From Citreicella sp. C3M06 (lineage in GTDB: Bacteria; Pseudomonadota; Alphaproteobacteria; Rhodobacterales; Rhodobacteraceae): 64,000 nucleotides of DNA. The DNA lies in the NCBI RefSeq assembly GCF_018860705.1, contig NZ_JAHKQA010000042.1, forward strand, positions 44,585 through 108,584, in the 5' to 3' direction. Shown piece by piece: positions 8,074 through 16,876 of this stretch. The position numbers were made by a program, and so were the translations under genes. The number at the start of each line of letters is the position of its first letter. Position 1 is the first letter of the stretch. The notes beneath the pieces are model-generated. The model saw only the letters and a program-made list of their open reading frames with translations. It made no database searches and was not told the DNA's origin.

Positions 8074-10149
8074 ATGTTCGATGTCACCCGCAAGGCCGAC
8101 CCGCGAGACGTATCGTTCGATCTTTCTGCCGGGCGCCCCGATCGCCTCGGCGCGCGCCCAGACCCCGAGGGCACCAATTTCGCCCTGTTCTCGGACAATG
8201 CCGAAAAGGTCGAACTCTGCCTGTTCGACGAGGCCGGCACATCTGAAATCGCCCGGCTGGAACTGCCCCGCTCCGAGGGCGGCATCTGGTACGGCTATCT
8301 GCCCGGCATTGCGCCCGGTCAGGCCTATGGCTACCGGGTGCACGGCGCTTATGCGCCCAAGGATGGCCACCGCTTCAACCCCAACAAGCTGCTGCTTGAT
8401 CCCTATGCCATGGCGATGCGCGGCCATCTGACATGGGACGATGCGCTGTTCGGCTACCCGGTGGGCGGCTCGGATCTGGAATTTGATACGCGCGATTCCG
8501 CGCCCTTCATGCCCAAGGCCGTGGTCGCCGACCCCGATTTCGACTGGGAGGCCGAGCAGATGCCGCGCACGCCCTGGGAAAAGACGGTGATCTACGAGGC
8601 CCACGCCAAGGGGCTGACCATGCGCCATCCCGGCGTGATCGAGGCCGACCGTGGCACCTTCAAGGCGCTGGCGTCGGACCCAATGCTGGAGCATCTGCAA
8701 AAGCTGGGGGTCACCGCGATCGAACTGCTGCCGATCCATGCCATGGTGCAGGATCGCTATCTGGTCGATCAGGGGCTGCGCAATTACTGGGGCTACAACA
8801 CGCTGGGGTTTTTCGCGCCCAACCGCACCTATCTGGCGGGCGAGGACGTGCGCGAGGTGCGCACCGCTGTCAAACGCTTCCACGATGCCGGGATCGAGGT
8901 CATCCTTGACGTGGTCTACAACCACACCGCCGAGGGCAATGAGCTGGGCAGCACCCTGAGCTTTCGCGGCATCGACAACGCGTCCTACTACCTGCTCTCG
9001 GACGACAAGCGGCATTGCTTCGACACCACCGGCTGTGGCAACACGCTGAACGTGGCGCACCCGATGGTGCTGCGCATGGTGATGGATTCACTACGGTACT
9101 GGGTCGAGGTCTGCCACGTCGACGGTTTCCGCTTTGACCTTGCCTCGACACTGGGGCGCGAGCCGGCGGGCTTTGAACGCGAGGGCAGCTTTTTCAGCGC
9201 CATGCGGCAGGATCCGGTGCTGTCTCAGGTCAAGCTGATCGCCGAGCCGTGGGATATCGGCGACGAGGGCTATCAGGTTGGCGGCTTCCCGTGGCCGTTT
9301 CGCGAATGGAACGACAAGTTCCGCGATGACACCCGCGCCTTCTGGCGGCGCGATCCGGGGATGACCGGGCGCATCTCGCAGCGGCTTATGGGCAGCCCGA
9401 CGCAGTTCGACCATTCGCTGCGCCCGGCCACCAGTTCGGTCAATTTCATCGCCGCGCATGACGGGTTCACCCTGTGGGATACGCTGAGCTACAACGACAA
9501 GCACAACGAGGCCAATGGCGAGGGCAACCGCGATGGCCATGATCACAACCTGTCCGACAATATGGGCGCCGAAGGGCCAAGCGAGGATGCGCATGTCGAT
9601 GCTGCCCGTCTGCGCCGCGCCAAGGCGATGCTGGCAACGCTGTTCACCAGCCATGGCGTGCCGATGATTCTGGCCGGGGATGAGCTGGGCCAGAGCCAGC
9701 AGGGCAACAACAACGCCTATTGTCAGGACAACGAGATCGCATGGATCGACTGGGATGCCGCGCGCCCCGAGCTGACGCAGGCGGTGGCCGACCTGATCGC
9801 CTTTCGCAAGGATTGGGCCGGGCATCTTGCGCCCGCCGGGTTCTGGCCGCGCCCGGAGGCCACCGAAAGCCACTGGCTGCATCCCGAGGGCCGCGAGATG
9901 AGCGAAGACGACTGGAACGACGATCTGTTGCGCGTCACCGGCCTTTGGCATCGGCGCGACGATTGCGACGACCTGTTGATCGTGCTCAACGCCATGGATG
10001 ATTGCGAATTCGCTCTGCCCGAAGGCGACTGGCGGCGCTGCATCGACACCGCGCAGGAGGTGATTTCCTGTGACGAGGCGGTGTCGGGAACCGTGATTGT
10101 TTCGGGGCAGGCGGTCAGCGTGTTCAGAACCGGAGCGCCGCAAGCATGA
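8074..10149 (+). CDS. glgX: Glycogen debranching enzyme GlgX
   Basis: 691-residue GH13 isoamylase-type enzyme that cleaves alpha-1,6 branches of glycogen limit dextrins. It has an N-terminal CBM48/isoamylase domain (about 20-120, TNFALFSDNAEKVELCLFD) and a catalytic barrel with GH13 motifs DVVYNHT, DGFRFDLAS (nucleophile Asp), a Glu acid/base in IAEPWDIG, and FIAAHDGFT. GDELGQSQQGNNNAY is typical of GlgX. The ATG at 8,074 was preferred over an upstream open frame because it begins the MFDVTRK segment in front of the conserved domain. The stop overlaps treZ (ATGA), so debranching and trehalose synthesis are made together. Confidence 0.93.
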   Translation: MFDVTRKADPRDVSFDLSAGRPDRLGARPDPEGTNFALFSDNAEKVELCLFDEAGTSEIARLELPRSEGGIWYGYLPGIAPGQAYGYRVHGAYAPKDGHRFNPNKLLLDPYAMAMRGHLTWDDALFGYPVGGSDLEFDTRDSAPFMPKAVVADPDFDWEAEQMPRTPWEKTVIYEAHAKGLTMRHPGVIEADRGTFKALASDPMLEHLQKLGVTAIELLPIHAMVQDRYLVDQGLRNYWGYNTLGFFAPNRTYLAGEDVREVRTAVKRFHDAGIEVILDVVYNHTAEGNELGSTLSFRGIDNASYYLLSDDKRHCFDTTGCGNTLNVAHPMVLRMVMDSLRYWVEVCHVDGFRFDLASTLGREPAGFEREGSFFSAMRQDPVLSQVKLIAEPWDIGDEGYQVGGFPWPFREWNDKFRDDTRAFWRRDPGMTGRISQRLMGSPTQFDHSLRPATSSVNFIAAHDGFTLWDTLSYNDKHNEANGEGNRDGHDHNLSDNMGAEGPSEDAHVDAARLRRAKAMLATLFTSHGVPMILAGDELGQSQQGNNNAYCQDNEIAWIDWDAARPELTQAVADLIAFRKDWAGHLAPAGFWPRPEATESHWLHPEGREMSEDDWNDDLLRVTGLWHRRDDCDDLLIVLNAMDDCEFALPEGDWRRCIDTAQEVISCDEAVSGTVIVSGQAVSVFRTGAPQA

Positions 10150-11852
10150 GCGAACGGATCTGGGGCGCAGCGCCCCTGAACGACACCTGCTGGCGCTTTG
10201 GGCTATGGGCGCCAGCGGCCCGCAAGGTTGCGCTGGTGCTCGACGGTGACGAGTTGGCGATGCACGGTCATGACGGCTGGTGGCAGATCGACACCGGCGC
10301 TGCGCCGGGCTTGCCCTACAGCTTTCGCATCGACGGCACCGACCGGCCAGACCCGGCCAGCCGGGCGCAGGTCGATACGGTCGACGGCCCGTCGCTCACC
10401 GTCGATCCGCGCGGGTTCGACTGGGGCGCGACGTGGCAGGGCAGGGCGTTCGAAGAGGCGGTGATCCTTGAGATCCATGTCGGCAGTTTCACCCCCGAGG
10501 GGACGTTTGCCGCCGCAGCGCAGCGCCTGCCGGGCTTGGCGGCGCTTGGCATCACCATGATCGAGCTGATGCCGGTGTCGCAGTTCCATGGCCGCTGGGG
10601 CTGGGGCTATGACGGCGTGCTCAACCGTGCGCCGCACCCGGCCTATGGCACCCCGGACGAGATGCGCGCCTTTGTCCGCGCGGCGCAGGAACAGGGGATC
10701 TGTGTCATCCTTGATCTGGTGATGAACCACTTCGGCCCGTTTGGAAATTACCTTCCCGGCTACGCGCCGGGGTTTTACACCGACATCCCGACCCCTTGGG
10801 GCGACGGCATCGATTTCGAACGGCCAGAGGTGCGCGATTTCTTCCGCCAGTCGGCGCTGGGGTGGCTGGAAGACTACCGTCTGGACGGCTTCCGCCTTGA
10901 TGCGGTGCACCAGATCCGCGACGGCTCGGAGCAGCATTTCATGCATGAAATGCTGCATGAGATTCACGCCGCCGCATGGGGCCGCCCCATCCACCTGATC
11001 TGCGAGGATGAACGCAATCTGCCCGATCTGCGCGAGGCGGGCTATGACGCGGAATGGAACGACGACTGGCACAATGTGCTGCATGTCGCGCTCACTGGCG
11101 AGACGCAGGGCTATTATAAACGCCACGGCGACGACCCCTTTGCCGATCTGGCGCATGCGCTGGCCCATGGTCAGGCGGATGAGGGCCAGCCCAAGGGCGC
11201 CCATGGCGCGCGCGGCGCCCCGGCGGCGCATTTGCCGTGGAGCGCCTTCATCAATTCCAACCACACCCATGACCAGATCGGCAACCGCCCGCATGGCGAC
11301 CGCCTGCTGACGCTGGTGGGCGATGACGTGGGCCGGGTGATCCATGCCGCGCTGCTGCTGATGCCCTTTACCCCGATGCTGTTTCAGGGCGAGGAAGAAG
11401 GCTCCGAAGCGCCGTTCCCGTTCTTTGTTGACCCGCCCGATGATCGGATGCGCCGGGCTGTGCGCAAGGGGCGGCGCAAGGAACTGGGCGCGCTTGGCTA
11501 TGATCTGTCAAAGATGCCCGATCCCTGCGGGCCGAACGCCATGGACATGGCCTGCCCTTACCCGTCGCCAGACCCGGCGCGCGCCGAAGCATGGCGGGCG
11601 CTGACCGGCGAGTTGCTGGCACTGCGCGCCGCGCGCATCACGCCGCTGCTGCGTTCGGGCGATACCGGGCCGGGCGAGGTGTCGCGCCCGACGCCAAAGG
11701 CGTTTCGCGTTCGCTGGGGCTTTACCGGCGGCGCCATCGAAATGGCCTTGTGCCTTGGCACCCCCGTGGGTGAACAGCTGGACAGCGCCGATTTCACCCT
11801 CGGCAACACCGCCAGCGATGCCTTTGCCATAGCCGTCAGGATCACCTCATGA
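10146..11852 (+). CDS. treZ: Malto-oligosyltrehalose trehalohydrolase
   Basis: 568-residue GH13 enzyme that releases trehalose from the maltooligosyl-trehalose made by TreY. The N-terminal CBM48 domain is followed by the barrel with VSQFHGRWGWGYDGV, DLVMNHFG, DGFRLDAVHQI, and the TreZ-typical HTHDQIGNRPHGDR. The start overlaps glgX and the stop overlaps treY, each by four bases, so the three genes form a tightly coupled operon that turns glycogen into trehalose, a compatible solute. Confidence 0.94.
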   Translation: MSERIWGAAPLNDTCWRFGLWAPAARKVALVLDGDELAMHGHDGWWQIDTGAAPGLPYSFRIDGTDRPDPASRAQVDTVDGPSLTVDPRGFDWGATWQGRAFEEAVILEIHVGSFTPEGTFAAAAQRLPGLAALGITMIELMPVSQFHGRWGWGYDGVLNRAPHPAYGTPDEMRAFVRAAQEQGICVILDLVMNHFGPFGNYLPGYAPGFYTDIPTPWGDGIDFERPEVRDFFRQSALGWLEDYRLDGFRLDAVHQIRDGSEQHFMHEMLHEIHAAAWGRPIHLICEDERNLPDLREAGYDAEWNDDWHNVLHVALTGETQGYYKRHGDDPFADLAHALAHGQADEGQPKGAHGARGAPAAHLPWSAFINSNHTHDQIGNRPHGDRLLTLVGDDVGRVIHAALLLMPFTPMLFQGEEEGSEAPFPFFVDPPDDRMRRAVRKGRRKELGALGYDLSKMPDPCGPNAMDMACPYPSPDPARAEAWRALTGELLALRAARITPLLRSGDTGPGEVSRPTPKAFRVRWGFTGGAIEMALCLGTPVGEQLDSADFTLGNTASDAFAIAVRITS

Positions 11853-14068
11853 AGCCGCTGTCCGCCACTTACCGTCTGCAATTGCGTCAGGGCGTGGATT
11901 TTGATCGCGCCGCAGAGCTGCTGGCGCATATCGACACGCTTGGGGCTTCGCATCTGTACCTGTCGCCGATCTTTACCGCGCCCGAGGACAGCACCCATGG
12001 CTATGACGTCGCCGACCCGTCGCAGATCGATCCGATCCTTGGCGGGCGCGCCGGGTTCGAACGGCTGGCGCGTGCGGCGCAGGCGCGCGGCATCGGCATC
12101 GTGCTGGATCTGGTGCCCAACCACACCGTGCTGTCGGTGGAAAACCCGTGGCTTCTGGATGCGCTGAAACACGGGGCCGCCAGTGCCTATGCCGATTTCT
12201 TCGATGTCGACTGGAACGAGGGGCTGATCCTGCCCATCCTGCCCGAACCGTTCGATGACATGGCGGCGGCGGGGGCTTTTGAGATCAATGCCGCCGAGGA
12301 GCGCATCGAATGGCAGGGCGGCTGGCTGCCGCTGGCCCCGGGCACGGCGGGGCTTGATCTGCCCGAGATGATGCGCGCCCAGCATTGGCGGTTGCGCTTC
12401 TGGGAGCGCGAGCGGCGGCGGCTGACGCATCGGCGGTTCTTCAATGTCACCACGCTGATCGGGATGCGCATCGAAGAGCAAAAGGTGTTCGATGCGATGA
12501 TGGCGCTGCCGGTGGCGCTGGTGCGGGCGGGGCTGGTGCAGGGGTTGCGCATCGACCATGTCGACGGGCTGGCGCGGCCCGGCGAATATCTCGCCCGGCT
12601 GCGCGAAGCGGTGGGGCCAAAGGTGCCTGTCTGGGTCGAAAAGATCCTCACCGGCGACGAAGAGATGCCGCAGGGCTGGGCCACCGACGGCACCACCGGC
12701 TATGAGGCATCTGACCGCATCACCCGGCTGCTGATGGACGAGAGCGGGCAGCAGCGGCTCGACAGTTTCTGGCGCGAGGCGACCGGGGCGCATGGCAGCT
12801 ACGAGGACATGTGCGTGCAGATGCGCGGGCTGATCCTTGACGGCGATCTGCGGGCGGAGCTGGTCGAGATGCAGGGGCGTGCGCAGGCGGCGCTGGCCGA
12901 GCGCGGCGATACCCCTCGCGATGGCGAAGAACTGCGCGCCGCGATCCGGGCGCTGCTGATGGTGTTCCCGCAATATCGGTCCTACGTGACCCCGGACGGG
13001 GCCCGCGACGAGGACGAGGCGTTGTTGCGCGTGACCTTTGAACGCGCCGGGGCGCTGGTCGGTGACGCCGCGACGCTGGCGGCGCTGCGCCGGCTGTTCG
13101 ACGGCTCTGAGGGGCCGCAGACCTATGGCTTCGTGCGGCGCTTTCAGCAGGTCACCGGGGCGGTCGTGGCCAAGGCGCAGGAAGACACGGCGTTCTTTCG
13201 CTACACCCGCAATCTGGCGGAATGCGAGGTCGGCTCGGAGGCCGATGCGCCGCTGCTGAGCGCCGAGGCTTTCGAAAGCTGGTGCCGCGAGCGGCAGGGC
13301 CGCTATCCGCTGGCGATGACGCTTGGCTCGTCGCATGACAGCAAGCGGGGCGAGGATGCGCGGGCGCGGCTTGTGGCGCTGAGCCATGATCCGCTGGCGC
13401 TGCGCGAGCTTTGGCAGGGGGCGGCGCCGCTGGCGACGGCGGGCGCGCCGCGCGCCGATGTGCGCTGGTACATCCTGCAAAGCGCCGTGGCGCTATGGGA
13501 GCCGGGCCGCGACGATCTGGAAACCCGGCTGGGTGAGCACATGGAAAAGGCGCTGCGCGAGGCGCGCCAGCTATCGAGCTGGACCAACCCCGACGCGGCC
13601 ATCGAGGCGGCGGCGGCGGAATTCGGCGCGGCGCTGCTGAGCGACTGGCGGCGACAGCCCCCCGAGGCGCTGAGCCGCCTCGTGCAGCGCGGCGAGGCGC
13701 TGTCGCTGGCGGCGCATGCGCTGCGGCTGGTGATGCCGGGGGTGCCTGATATCTATCAAGGCAGCGAATATGGCAGCTATGCGCTGACCGACCCCGACAA
13801 TCGCGCGGTGTTCGCCCCGCACGAACCGGACAGCCGTTTCGGCCATGACAAGCTGGCGCTGACCCGGCGGCTGCTGGGGTTGCGGGCGCGGGCGCCGGGG
13901 CTGTTCCTGCACGGCAGTTTCGAGGCGCGCGAGGATCGCGGCGGCCTGCTGGTGACGCGGCGGCGGGGCGAACAGGTGCTGTCGCTTTATGTGACGCTGG
14001 ATGGCAGCTCGGCGCCGGTGCTGGTCGAGGTCAACGGCATCGCGTCTCCTGATCCGGTCTGGGTCTGA
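11849..14068 (+). CDS. treY: Malto-oligosyltrehalose synthase
   Basis: 739-residue GH13 intramolecular transglucosidase that turns the reducing-end alpha-1,4 bond of maltodextrins into the alpha,alpha-1,1 bond of trehalose. Family hallmarks are TYRLQLRQGVDFDRA at the N-terminus, LYLSPIFTAPEDSTHGYDV, DLVPNHT, GLRIDHVDGLARP (catalytic region), VWVEKIL with the acid/base Glu, and PDIYQGSEYGSYALTDPDNR near the C-terminus. Length is normal. It is the last gene of the glgX-treZ-treY operon. Confidence 0.95.
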   Translation: MKPLSATYRLQLRQGVDFDRAAELLAHIDTLGASHLYLSPIFTAPEDSTHGYDVADPSQIDPILGGRAGFERLARAAQARGIGIVLDLVPNHTVLSVENPWLLDALKHGAASAYADFFDVDWNEGLILPILPEPFDDMAAAGAFEINAAEERIEWQGGWLPLAPGTAGLDLPEMMRAQHWRLRFWERERRRLTHRRFFNVTTLIGMRIEEQKVFDAMMALPVALVRAGLVQGLRIDHVDGLARPGEYLARLREAVGPKVPVWVEKILTGDEEMPQGWATDGTTGYEASDRITRLLMDESGQQRLDSFWREATGAHGSYEDMCVQMRGLILDGDLRAELVEMQGRAQAALAERGDTPRDGEELRAAIRALLMVFPQYRSYVTPDGARDEDEALLRVTFERAGALVGDAATLAALRRLFDGSEGPQTYGFVRRFQQVTGAVVAKAQEDTAFFRYTRNLAECEVGSEADAPLLSAEAFESWCRERQGRYPLAMTLGSSHDSKRGEDARARLVALSHDPLALRELWQGAAPLATAGAPRADVRWYILQSAVALWEPGRDDLETRLGEHMEKALREARQLSSWTNPDAAIEAAAAEFGAALLSDWRRQPPEALSRLVQRGEALSLAAHALRLVMPGVPDIYQGSEYGSYALTDPDNRAVFAPHEPDSRFGHDKLALTRRLLGLRARAPGLFLHGSFEAREDRGGLLVTRRRGEQVLSLYVTLDGSSAPVLVEVNGIASPDPVWV

Positions 14069-14157
14069 GGCCGCCAGTGGCGCTTGCGACAAGTGTCTTG
14101 GTTCCGGCCTTGCCCGGCTTTGGCTATTCTTCAGGCCTTGGGCAGCCGAGGAAGGGA

Positions 14158-14835
14158 ATGCGCCGTGAAACGCCATCGGTCGGGGAAAGGGCAATGACGG
14201 CGGCGCTGGATGTGCCGGGGGCCGCGCCGCGCACGCGGGAACTTCTGGCGCTGCAGGCGCTGGCGGTGCCGATGCCCGCCGTCGCCCGGATGCTGTTTGT
14301 CGTCGATTTCCGCCCCTCGATGCTGTGCGGGCGCACGCGGGCCTTCCGCTCTGTCGCGGCGGCCGAAGCCGTGGTGCTGCTAGGGGCGGCGGCCTGCGCT
14401 GCGGGGGCCGAGGTGGGGCTGTTGACGCTGGGCTGCGGCACGGCGGTGACGCTGAGCGCGCGCCCGCGCCCGATCCGCGAAATCGTCGCCGGGCTGGTAC
14501 GGGCCCACGAGGCCGCCTCTGCCCATGCGCTGGCCGGGCGGCTCGATGATCCGCCATTGGCGCGGGCGTTGTCGGGGCTAGGGCGGCTGGCGGCGCCGGG
14601 CAGTGCGGTGATCATCGTGTCGGGGTTCGAAACCCCCGGCGCCGGGCTGGGGGCCTGCCTTGCGCGGCTGGCCGAGGAGCATCGCTTGCAGCTGTTCCAG
14701 ATTGCTGACGGCGCCGCTGCGTGCGAGACGCGCCGCGACATCGCCGGTCTGCCTGCCGAGGTGCTCAATGCCTCGCACCCGCCCGAGACGATCGCCGCCC
14801 GGCTCGCCGCGCTGGTGGCGCAGCGCGCGCATTAG
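14158..14835 (+). CDS. DUF58/von Willebrand A-like protein, divergent
   Basis: 225 residues if started at the ATG at 14,158 (preceded by GAGGAAGGG); an ATG at 14,194 is also possible. The segment LFVVDFRPSMLCG resembles the vWA metal-site start of DUF58 proteins (VVDxSxSM), but the second Ser and the usual upstream DxRxIDW motif are missing. SAVIIVSGFETPGAGL and the terminal helix set match the DUF58 fold in outline. No membrane segment. I therefore see a degenerate or specialised DUF58-like protein and not a confident member. It stands 89 bases after treY on the same strand; no MoxR ATPase partner is nearby. Confidence 0.45.
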   Translation: MRRETPSVGERAMTAALDVPGAAPRTRELLALQALAVPMPAVARMLFVVDFRPSMLCGRTRAFRSVAAAEAVVLLGAAACAAGAEVGLLTLGCGTAVTLSARPRPIREIVAGLVRAHEAASAHALAGRLDDPPLARALSGLGRLAAPGSAVIIVSGFETPGAGLGACLARLAEEHRLQLFQIADGAAACETRRDIAGLPAEVLNASHPPETIAARLAALVAQRAH

Positions 14836-14902
14836 GGGCGCGGGGCGATAGGCAGCATTGTCGTGAAAAAGACCGCGGCCAGACGGCGGGAACCTGCAAT
14901 TT

Positions 14903-14947
14903 CGGGCGCATTCGGATGGCTCTGATCCGCCTATCCGAATGCGCCCG
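14903..14947. promoter_or_regulatory. Perfect 15-bp inverted repeat upstream of the LuxR-type regulator
   Basis: CGGGCGCATTCGGAT and ATCCGAATGCGCCCG are exact inverted copies with a 15-base spacer. It lies 64 bases before the regulator start, and there is no T-run. It may be an operator (autoregulation) or a strong transcript end for the preceding gene. The right half with its flank, CCTATCCGAAT, recurs inverted at 29,244-29,254. Confidence 0.5.
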
Positions 14948-15010
14948 CGGACAATACCATTGCGCGAGTCGGCGCAACCGGGATAGCTTTCCGTTAGGGA
15001 GGACATTGCT

Positions 15011-15718
15011 ATGAAAGACTTGATGGACGTGCCGCGCGCCGGCGCGATCAGTTCTGTTGTCATTGTCGACGACCATCCGCTTTACAGCGACGCCTTGGGG
15101 GCTGCGATCTGCCTCGCATTCCCGGGCGCCCGCCTTGACAAGGTGCAGACCTTGCGCGCCGCGCTGGATCTGATGGCGGAAGGCCTTGCGCCGGACCTTG
15201 TCATGTTCGATCTCAAGCTGCCCGACGTGACCGGCATCTCGGGGTTTCAGGCGCTGCGCCGGGTGCTGCCCGACACGCCGATCCTGGTGATCTCGTCGCT
15301 GACATCGGTGCAGATCGTGCAGGCGCTGATGGAGGACGGCGCCTCGGGGTTTCTGCCCAAGGACGCATCGGCCCCGGTCCTGCGCCATGCGCTGGCCGAG
15401 ATCGCGGCGGGGCGCAAATACGTGCATCCGTCCTACTGCGGCAATGTGTGTGATGAGATCGCCAACCACCCCAAGCTGTCAGAGCTGACCCCGCAACAGC
15501 AGAAGATCATGAAGCTGATCTGCGCCGGTATGCCCAACAAGCAGATCGCCTACGAGCTGTCGCTGGCTGAAGCCACGGTCAAGGCTCATATCACCGCGCT
15601 GCTGCGCCGTCTTGGCGTGCGCAACCGCACGCAGGCGGCGGTGCTGGTCGAGAACGCCCAGCCCGCGACCAGTATCGGCGCGGGCGAAGCCGACGCCCGG
15701 GTCTTTCTGAGCCGCTGA
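15011..15718 (+). CDS. LuxR/NarL-type response regulator
   Basis: 235 residues. An N-terminal receiver domain (about 15-130) has the acidic pair VDDH and phospho-acceptor Asp67 in MFDLKLPD, and a C-terminal LuxR-type helix-turn-helix (about 155-215) has LTPQQQKIMKLICAG and NKQIAYELSLAEATVKAH. An AGGGAGGA ribosome site precedes the ATG. It directly precedes the FIST and hybrid-kinase genes, so it is the likely output of that sensor unit. From Pseudomonas exa/erb and Paracoccus flh systems I infer control of quinoprotein alcohol/methanol oxidation; this is inference from context. Confidence 0.85.
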   Translation: MKDLMDVPRAGAISSVVIVDDHPLYSDALGAAICLAFPGARLDKVQTLRAALDLMAEGLAPDLVMFDLKLPDVTGISGFQALRRVLPDTPILVISSLTSVQIVQALMEDGASGFLPKDASAPVLRHALAEIAAGRKYVHPSYCGNVCDEIANHPKLSELTPQQQKIMKLICAGMPNKQIAYELSLAEATVKAHITALLRRLGVRNRTQAAVLVENAQPATSIGAGEADARVFLSR

Positions 15719-16876
15719 ATGCCGCGCGACATCGTCGCTCCGCGCTATGTCACGGTCGCCGTCTCGCGCGAGGCGGCGACCGAGGATGCTGTGGCCGAGG
15801 CGCTGCGCGGCATCGAGCTGAGCGAAACCTGTTTTCTGCTTGCCTTCGTGCCGGGGCGGCTGGATCTGCCGCGCCTTGCGAGGGCGCTGGAAACCGGTGC
15901 CGGCGGGCTGCCGGTGTTCGGCTGCACCACCGCTGGCACCATCACCCCTGACGGCTATGAAACCGAGGCGCTGCTGATCCTTGCCTTTCCGCGCGAGCAT
16001 TTCCGCTGCGCCTCGCTGCTGATCTCGCCGCTCAAGCCGTTGCAGATGAAACCCATCGCCAGCGCGGTGCGCGGCCATGCGCAGGCGTTCCGCCGCACCC
16101 CCGGCTGGAACCGGCTGGCGCTGATCTTTGCCGATGGGCTGGCCAAGCAGGAAGACATGCTGGTCGCCACGCTTGAGGCGGCGCTTGGCGAGGTGCCGGT
16201 GTTCGGCGGCTCGGCCGGGGACGAGCTGGCGTTTCGCGAAACCTTTGTGTTGCAGGACGGCCAGTTGCACAGCAACGCCGCCTTGCTGCTGTTGCTGGAA
16301 ACCGATCTGGAATTCGCCGGGCTGGGGTTCGACCATTTCCTGCCGACCGACACGCAGGTCGTGGTCACCCATGCGCTGCCCGAAGACCGTCTGGTGCTGG
16401 AGCTGAACGGCGCGCCCGCCGCGCTGGAATATGCCCGCATCACCGGCGTCGATCCCGATGCGCTGGGGCCACGGGTGTTTGCCGAGAACCCGATGCTGGT
16501 GCGCCAGAACATGAATTACCACGTGCGCGCCATCCACGACGCCCCCGGCGCCCATGCGCTGAGCTTTCTGGGCGCCATCGACGACGGGCTGATCCTGACG
16601 CTGGGACGCGGCAAGGAGATCCTTGAAACGCTGGACTCGGGGCTTGGCGTCACCGATGCGCGCGGCAACGTGCCTGATTTCGTGCTGGGGTTCGACTGCG
16701 TGCTGCGCAAGCTCGAGATCCAGAAAAAGGGGCTGGCGGCGCAGGTGTCGGAAATCCTGTCGCGCCACCGGGTGCTGGGCTTCAACACCTATGGCGAACA
16801 GCATTGCGGCGTGCATGTGAATCAGACCTTCGTCGGCGTCGCGTTCTTTGAACCGGGCCGGAGGGCGCTGGAATGA
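15719..16876 (+). CDS. FIST-domain sensor protein (NosP-like)
   Basis: 385 residues with FIST_N (about 25-220) and FIST_C (about 220-370). Recognisable segments are PVFGCTTAGTITPDGY, IFADGLAKQEDMLVATLEAAL, VPVFGGSAGDELAF, and the C-terminal LGFNTYGEQHCGVHVNQTFVGVA (cited as LGFNTYGEQ ... HVNQTF). FIST proteins sense small ligands; Pseudomonas NosP (next to NahK) binds heme and nitric oxide. Here too the gene abuts a NahK-like hybrid kinase with a four-base overlap. It begins immediately after the regulator stop. A signal-input role in the cytoplasm is likely; heme or NO binding is untested here. Confidence 0.8.
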   Translation: MPRDIVAPRYVTVAVSREAATEDAVAEALRGIELSETCFLLAFVPGRLDLPRLARALETGAGGLPVFGCTTAGTITPDGYETEALLILAFPREHFRCASLLISPLKPLQMKPIASAVRGHAQAFRRTPGWNRLALIFADGLAKQEDMLVATLEAALGEVPVFGGSAGDELAFRETFVLQDGQLHSNAALLLLLETDLEFAGLGFDHFLPTDTQVVVTHALPEDRLVLELNGAPAALEYARITGVDPDALGPRVFAENPMLVRQNMNYHVRAIHDAPGAHALSFLGAIDDGLILTLGRGKEILETLDSGLGVTDARGNVPDFVLGFDCVLRKLEIQKKGLAAQVSEILSRHRVLGFNTYGEQHCGVHVNQTFVGVAFFEPGRRALE

